Assembly (NCBI GenBank): GCA_963169105.1 | Contig: OY720639.1 | Span: 88,828,593-88,892,592 of the forward strand | DNA from: Ceriagrion tenellum | Taxonomy: Eukaryota > Arthropoda > Insecta > Odonata > Coenagrionidae | Direction: 5' to 3' | DNA: 64,000 nt | Part shown: piece after piece, positions 57,824 through 64,000 of the stretch | How the letters are laid out: each line of letters begins with the position of its first letter | Position numbering within the stretch: the stretch's first letter is position 1 | The notes under the pieces: generated by a model | Told to the model about the DNA's origin: nothing | Seen by the model: the letters and a program-made list of their open reading frames with translations, nothing else | Database searches by the model: none | Made by a program: the position numbers and the translations under genes

Positions 57824-57862
57824 AATACGCGTTTTGATTCTCAGAGTCATCACCAGGTACAA
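57824..57862 (-). ncRNA. Degenerate hammerhead-like motif (single)
   Basis: The minus strand reads GTAC, CTGGTGA, T, GACTC/GAATC-type stem, AAAA for GAAA, CGCG, U, A. No inverted partner was seen. Confidence 0.3.
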
Positions 57863-58139
57863 AACCTGCACATTTTTAGTGCTGACAAGTGCGCAAGGCT
57901 CAAAACAAATGAAAGACAAGTGCGTAATTTTTTTCGAAATAATTGGCGCACTAGAGGAAATGGAAAGCTCTCATTATGATTGGGTTGTCTGCTTTGATTA
58001 TCTAAGATGTGTGCTTTGCCATTTCAGACCACTCACAATCAGTGACATGTATTGTGACATTGTATTTCCGTTTGGCAGTCAGTGAGTGATACATCCAGTT
58101 GTCATTTGCACGTTGATTCCTTGCCGTTACCCTTTGGGA

Positions 58140-58320
58140 AAGCTTAGGCTCAGTGAATGAAATTTTACTGCCTTATCCTTGGGTCACGGGTTCAATTCCC
58201 GTCTGGGATGCATTATCACCTAAAAGGGTCATGATCGTGTATGTGTTCTCCCATACATTGTTCATTGACCACACGATATTAATCAATGGGCTGGGGTGGT
58301 TTCAGTGTAAATTAAAATTA
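58140..58320 (+). repeat. tRNA-derived SINE
   Basis: AGCTTAGGCTCAGTGAATG serves as a loose box A and ACGGGTTCAATTCCCGT as a perfect box B and T-stem. The body reads GGTCATGATCGTGTATGTGT, similar in position to the GGGCATGGTTGTGTGTGTT of the 22803 SINE. Confidence 0.6.
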
Positions 58321-58966
58321 ATTGATTGATTAATTATAGCCTAAAATTAGCTCCGCATTGGAATTCGATCCCGCCCGAACAGGGCTGCATCGCTGAATTA
58401 ATAAATGAATGCGATCGAAATTTCTTTTTTTTATTTAGCTCTATCGCGTCCGCGGTAACTCACAAAAATTTCTCTCGCGGCGCGGAAGTAATATATATAT
58501 GTTGGCATGAATTGTAATGCTATCACTGTACGGTTTCTGAGTTGTTCAAGATGATTGAAGTTTCTCGACATGTGCTAAGAGAGAAAGAATAAGTTAATTT
58601 CAGTGCTTTGGTTACATAACCCCTAAAAGCAATGGAGTACTTCATTGTAACGAACATGGAGTTCTTAAATTATAAAAAACAGCATATGTAACAAATGTAT
58701 AATAATAATTTTAACATTAAGACAAGAAAACATATGTTGCAATTTTTCGTATGAGTATTTACAAACTTTCCTATCTTCTTTGAGCACAACAGTAAATGCT
58801 GAAATTTGATATATATTCGTGTTATGATTTACATATTTTATGTCCAAATTTTGAATAGGTATCCCATTTAACCCATCTGAAAAAGCAGAATAGCCTCAAC
58901 TTAATAATTGAAATGTGGATCTTAGTATTTTTCTTGATTCATGTAGTCGACCCAGGACCAAATTAA

Positions 58967-59518
58967 GGGAGTTAGAGCGAAATATCATTTTACTTAGAAA
59001 TCAATGAATTTGATCTCATTTCATAGAAAAATATCTCACCCTTCTAATGATCCCAAAAATTAAACCCCTTACCTCATTACTTTTGGAAATATTTGCCAAA
59101 GATACCAGCCCTTTTGCATGGGAAATGGTACGTGTATGCACTCCAGAGAGACATTATTTACAACATGAGGTATTCCTAACACTTAGATGTTGTAAAAAAA
59201 CTAACAGCGTGTAGTTTGTATGTTTTTTCAACTATATTTGAAAATTAATAATATTGTCACCGCAATAGGTTCTTGGGTATCACAAACCCCCAACCTTCCG
59301 ATTTGAAGGAGTTTCTAACGCATCGTGCGAAAAAATGAGTCAAGTTGAAGACTTATTTACATATTTTCATTTAATTACTTAAAATTTCTGTCACATAAAA
59401 CTATATTATTGCACCATTAATAATGTAATATTGATGTGTCCTACAGCTGGTGAAATTAAAAAGTATATATCGAATATGGTCTCTATTATGACTGGAGAAC
59501 TATCTCGCTCGGACTACC
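58967..59518 (+). mobile_element. TTAA-flanked MITE, copy 4
   Basis: TTAA on both sides (58963-58966 and 59519-59522). Same orientation and length as copy 1. Termini GGGAGTTAGAGCGAAATATC and, read inward, GGTAGTCCGAGCGAGATAG. Confidence 0.85.
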
Positions 59519-59524
59519 TTAAGC

Positions 59525-61135
59525 TGAGTCCAGTTGCCATTTGCGTTCCGCAATGCATTAGTTCTCGTTCGGTCCACTCGTATTATTGGGAATTTTACTT
59601 AAGCGTCCTGGAGAACCGATTTCCTCGTTAGGGTTCATCTCTGCGAGCTCTCGGAATAAAAATTTCATGAAATTTTCGCCGCCGCTCTTCCGCCCGCGAG
59701 GGCAAGTCAACGAGTTCTACCCGCAAGAGAGGGGGTGCTTTTGCTCTACGGTCATGGTCGTAAACTCATGAAATTTTTAAGGGATGCCAGCAGCTCGCTT
59801 TCACAGGAGAGAAAAAAATAGTAGAAACGTCATCCGCTAAATCATAATTCGAAGCGAACAGATCGGCGGAAGTCTCGTATCGACAGTGCTGCGGCAATTT
59901 TCCTCGTTCCCGACTCTTTTTAAGTAGGTTGGTTACATTTCAAGCGACATGAGTTCCGATATTTTATTATTTTTTTCTTATTCCCCCGGTGCATTTCTCT
60001 GCCCCCCCCCCCCCTGAAATCCCGACCGGCTCCATTCATTTCGCCCTTCGGAAAATGAAATCGGCGAGGGTGGGGAATAACCGACATTTCTATGCCATCT
60101 CGAGGCATAAAATGTCAGACCGAGGAATGCTCCCTGGAAGCGCGGTCTTGTGTAAAGGCGACACTTGTAAGTGCAGGCGATAAGGAATGACTTGTAGGCG
60201 CTCTAACGAATATAGCCTCAAACTGCCAGCGAGCGAACGACGTGAAATGGGAGCATTTTTACGGAGTGTGTCAATTATGTAACGTTGTAAAACTGGGTTA
60301 TGTATTCCTCGTAAACAATCTTTGATATTAAACCGCGGTAAATGTTGTTTGTCTGGGTGATTTCGTATCAACTTTTGACTGCCTTGTTGAAAACTTCTCG
60401 AGAGAGACCGCAGAGTTAGAACATATGCCGTCGTTTTCGTTTTTTTAAATTTACATATTCTCAAGTCGTTGCAAATTGTTCGGACATAAAGGCTTCGATA
60501 GTTCGCCAGATAAGTCGCGGGACGTGAAATGTAAAATCTGGATGGACATGTTCCGTTTTATTTTTTTTACGGGTCACGCTCATGTGTGATACGAAATATT
60601 TACGAGTCTTAAGGATTTTATGTCGAATAAAATAATTTTCTTTTCCTCTATCATTTTCTCGTGGTGAAGATCGGGTCCATTCCTTAAGTTTCAATCATTA
60701 TATGAGCATTCCAGCCGGAATATTAGCGGCTAATGCTTGACATACCGGACTTTGCGACATACCTATTAGTAGTAAATTTAATTCATTAGAAATATTTTGT
60801 TTGCTCAAGATAATTTAGCCCCTTTAATTGAAATAATATGCAGATTGTTTTGAACAAATTCTTATTTTTATCATGTCACATTATTTTCCAATAATAAGGG
60901 TTTGTATCAACGTACTACAACCTGCTTTTTCAACACATAAAATGTGGCGTAAGAGGACTTGAACTCGGGGTTTCTGTCCCGGGTCCAAGTCCTCATTAGA
61001 AGTCTGGGTCTGTCGAGTCTTCCTGCGGCGATTCACCCTCCTGTATTCACGTTCGGCTGCCGAGCGATCTATAATATATCAATGAAATAGAACAAAACTT
61101 CATTCTGTAATGAAAAAACTCGAATAAACTAGAGA
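59525..61135. other. CpG-richer stretch (59.65-60.1 kb) and AT-rich flanks, no recognised gene
   Basis: A 124-codon minus-strand frame (60090-60464) lacks a domain. A box B-like AGTTCAAGTCCTC (minus, near 60960) hints at another worn SINE but was not called. Confidence 0.4.
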
Positions 61136-61140
61136 AGCGA

Positions 61141-61332
61141 TAAATGATAACACCAACTATGTTTCAATCCACTGATTTACTTTTATTGTAGCTACTAGTT
61201 TCGACGCTTCTGCGTCATCTTCAGGTACTGGGCATCATCTTCAGGTACCTGGAGATGACGCAAATGCGTCGAAACTAGCAGTACCAACAAAAGTAAATCT
61301 GTGGATTGAAACATAGTTGGTGTTATCATTTA
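61141..61332. repeat. Palindrome with paired hammerhead-like units
   Basis: The arms are inverted copies (61141-61183 and 61287-61332, sharing ACCAACTATGTTTCAATCCA and complement). Units lie at 61191-61228 (minus) and 61244-61285 (plus), with a partial TCATCTTCAGGTAC between. TCCACAAGGTTACGC follows at 61348, as beside the 23007 palindrome. Confidence 0.8.
61244..61285 (+). ncRNA. Hammerhead-like motif with stem I
   Basis: GGTAC, CTGGAGA, T, GACGC/GCGTC stem, GAAA, CTAG, C, A, GTACC. GGTAC pairs perfectly with GTACC, giving a five-pair stem I. The core base after CTG is G instead of A and the 16.1 base is C, so this copy may be inactive. The mirror copy at 61191 has CTGAAGA and CTAGTA. Confidence 0.4.
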
Positions 61333-61339
61333 TTAAAGA

Positions 61340-62715
61340 TGGACCTCCACAAGGTTACGCCTGAAACGATTTAAATCATTAGAGAAGAGATATTTTGAGG
61401 TCAAAATGACCCCTCTGGTACAAAAAGATAGACGGTATTGTACGATAGTGAATTGGTATTATGAGGTTCTTACTTTCGCATTAAATTCTCATGCTAAAAA
61501 AACTAAAATCCTTGAAGTATACCAGAACTGGAACGATTCAGCCAGAAGTAATGGATTGTCAAAAATGAAAATGTGTTAAAAGGACCCTTCCGGAACTTTT
61601 AGTGGTAACTGTTCATTTTTTTTATTTTTTTACAAATCAATAGGAAGACGTTGGAGAAACTATACAGTGATGTCGCGAGTTTTTATTTGGACTTGGAATT
61701 GCGTTCTCTCCTGCTTGAATTCTTCCATCCGTTCTCAAATGTGAATCGTTGATTTTCATGAAGATTTTGTAGACCGTAGGTTTTAGTTGCGATGCTAAAC
61801 ATTCTTGACAGTCAAATGATTATTCAATAGCGTAACATTCACGCCTTTGCGACGGAAATGGGTTTTTCGTGAAGGAAACTGTAGTCTGCCGTTCCGAAAA
61901 TGTTCTTCGAAGAGATTAGCTCGGTGCGTGTCGGTCGAGAATTTAATGCCCTGACTTCTCTATCTTTACGGATTCTTTGAAGGATTTATTTTGGGCAATC
62001 ACCTAGAGTGGAAGTTTATATGTATAAATATTTTATAAACGGCTTGAACTTGATTTGTCTTTCCCTGGGTTTCGTGGCCAAATTTTTAGCCAATGCCTCC
62101 CGATATACTTTATCTCTGTCGTAAATATTTCGTGCATTAAAAAAAAAATGCCTTCGTATGGCACCCTTTTAGCCGCGATTAGGCGGGGCAACCATTGGTT
62201 TTCAAAAGGAGGCGACTTGTCCAGGAGGAGTTTACTTCTTTGAGAAAACGTAATATTGAACACAAATTATTAGATACCACAAGCTTCATGTTTTAGTTGG
62301 TCAGTGAGTAATGGTAGCATTCAGTATTTTAAGCCTTGGAGATTTAGATGTCATAAGCCAACTGGGTTGTCGTGCGTTAGAATTATTTGCATGACAAATG
62401 AAGCAAATACATCTGAGGTAGGATTCAAACTCTCGAACTTTTTGGGGATTCAGGTTATCATGTAATCTTTGAACTCTTCAGAATCAAAAGTCAACGTACA
62501 TGACTCGACGCCAATCCCTATCCCTGATATCGGACGATGCTGTGAAGTTTTGTTATTATAGTCATGGTGATATTTATTTATTTATTTAAAAAAAATTGTT
62601 CACATACAGCAATAGCGCCAATTTATAGTAAACATATAACAAAAAACAAGAAAGAGGACAAAAACACAATAACAGCATAAAAATAAGCAACGGGAGCTCA
62701 GCATGGACAGGGGAA
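61340..62715. other. No recognisable gene
   Basis: AT-rich; no domain-bearing frame. Confidence 0.4.
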
Positions 62716-62719
62716 ATAT

Positions 62720-63247
62720 TTAATTTGTTGACAGGTGGGATATCGCTTGGGTGGTGAAATAGTAACATGTTAAATAAAAAGGATCGATAGTGTGGGAGAG
62801 TAAATTTAGAAGGGGTGGGAGGCGAAATAAAGGTGAGCGCTTGGTGAGAGATATCCTAGGAATAGGCAGATGGAGTAGAGTATGGGTGCGGGTGGATCGA
62901 GTTGGTATCCTGAAGTTGAAGAGAGAAAGCAGTTCAGGGCAATCAATGGTCGAGTTAAGGGTATTGTGGAGGAGTTTTAAATCCATTTTAAGTCTGTGGT
63001 TTTCGAGGTTAGAAATGGAAAGAGAGGACAGCACAGCGTTTGAGGACATATTACGGAAATGTGGGACTCTGTGCTTGACTATTTTGGCAAAGAAGTGAGA
63101 GATGCAATCGAGGTATTTTAGATTTGTCAGATGTCGCAATGTTAAGTTATTCCAGTATTTGAATAATAACCTTAAAAGCTGTGAAAAAATGCACAATCTT
63201 CTCCACCGATTGGTGAGGGTAAAAGAACAGTACAATTCCACAGCCAA
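62720..63247 (-). pseudogene. LINE reverse transcriptase C-terminal region
   Basis: The 175-codon minus-strand frame includes LRLLFKYWNNLTLRHL, LKMDLKLLHNTLNSTIDCPE, LLSLFNFRIPTRSTRTHTLL and SPLFRLPPLLNLLSH. The order R-x-x-x-DL-x-LL-x-K/N ... IDCPELL-x-x-x-FR-x-P ... RS-x-P ... SPL-x-R is the C-terminus of Jockey/CR1-like reverse transcriptases. It is uninterrupted over this length, the best-preserved LINE protein segment in the window. Upstream domains are absent. Confidence 0.75.
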
Positions 63248-63262
63248 TTGACAAATATTGAT

Positions 63263-63310
63263 TTTTTTTACCGTGGTTTCGACGCTGTTTCTTGCGTTCA
63301 GGTCTGATGA
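63263..63310 (-). ncRNA. Degenerate hammerhead-like half-motif
   Basis: The minus strand reads CTGA followed directly by an ACGC/GCGT stem with loop AAGAAACA, GAAA, CCACGGT. Part of the CTGANGA core is deleted. Confidence 0.25.
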
Positions 63311-64000
63311 CGATGCAATATATCGATACCATGGTCAGGAGGGATGAAATAGGATTTTGTTGTGGAATCACAGTATTTTTCTTTGCCCTCATCATAATTG
63401 AATACCTCATAGCTAAACCCAGGAGTGTCACCTACTCCGGCGTGGGCAAACGCCCTTTACGCTCTCCAACTGTTAGAGATTTTCTTCCAACTTCTCTCCA
63501 AACTTTGAACCATGGTTCGCATACGTTTAAAATTTCTGTCGTGGTCATTTCGATATGCTTATAGTGGTTGGAAAGTGATACACGAGTCCTTGAGCGCACA
63601 TTTTGAAAATTTTACGAGTCCAAAAGAACTTTTAGACCTCACTTGACTCAAGTACATCAATATATACGCTGGAAATAGCCATTCAGGCCGTACTATAAAT
63701 GATGCAAGAATTATATTGTAAATTTTTTGTCTCCATTAAAGCATTGCAATGACTTGGGTTATGGCGCGAATTTCGAAGTTTCAGCCAAAACTATATGTAT
63801 CTTTACGTTTGTGATTCGTAATCCTATCTTGATATTCTACGCGAACCAATTATAATTATATGAAAAGCAAATTTTCGCGTTTAAGAGAAAATCTGCACAC
63901 ATGTCGTGGAGTTATTTCTAAATATATGCCAAGTGCCGTAGGGCTACGTGTTAAAATAGCATTCAATTGTCAATTAATCAAATCTGTACCATGCAATTTT
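63310..64000. other. No recognisable gene
   Basis: A 90-codon plus-strand frame (63292-63564) holds one hydrophobic stretch. No family was recognised. Confidence 0.4.

Noticed and set aside
60940..61030. Further tRNA-like SINE on the minus strand
   Set aside because: Only a box B-like AGTTCAAGTCCTC is visible; no box A or stem support.

Overview
The window is eukaryotic, most likely from an arthropod (probably an insect) with a large, repeat-rich genome. The reasons are tRNA-headed SINEs, many decayed 3' ends of non-LTR retrotransposons, a Penelope-like element tail, piggyBac-type and hAT-like non-autonomous transposons, a jerky/Tigger transposon, long (TA)n arrays, and no bacterial-style operons. 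Nothing fixes the species.

Host content is sparse. One candidate host coding exon stands out: 29137-29209 (+). It encodes a start codon, a hydrophobic signal peptide and a phase-1 splice donor, at the downstream edge of a GC/CpG-rich block (26.4-29.2 kb) that holds a TATA-like box and a minisatellite. The AT-rich, repeat-laden sequence after it could be the first intron of that gene, but no downstream exon was recognised. Smaller GC/CpG-rich islands (about 2.45-2.9, 6.6-7.2, 31.0-31.5, 34.5-35.06, 41.1-41.45, 46.3-46.85, 56.5-57.2 and 59.65-60.1 kb) carry no recognisable protein.

Most of the rest is mobile-element strata. From left to right: a palindrome and a tRNA-like SINE (1.6-1.9 kb); an interrupted repeat family and a TTAA-flanked MITE (4.0-6.6 kb); LINE, 5.8S rDNA and TTAA-element fragments (8.3-11.2 kb); LINE tails and hairpins (11.9-17.3 kb); a jerky/Tigger transposon with 23-bp terminal repeats and a nested PIF/Harbinger derivative (18.17-21.96 kb); stacked LINE and SINE copies (22.1-26.3 kb); further LINE, hairpin, hAT-like, Penelope and MITE copies (30-48 kb); a cluster of (TA)n arrays alternating with near-perfect palindromes (50.2-51.5 kb); then scattered copies to the end.

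The most notable pattern is a set of about a dozen short hairpin-bearing loci. They share a hammerhead-ribozyme-like layout: CTGANGA, one extra base, a variable but base-paired stem, GAAA, a short palindrome, then UH. The stem sequences differ between loci while pairing is kept. Most lie in inverted duplications, one locus holds several units, and one lies just downstream of a Penelope GIY-YIG-type C-terminus. They are best read as terminal repeats of Penelope-like retroelements, possibly with a variant self-cleaving motif.
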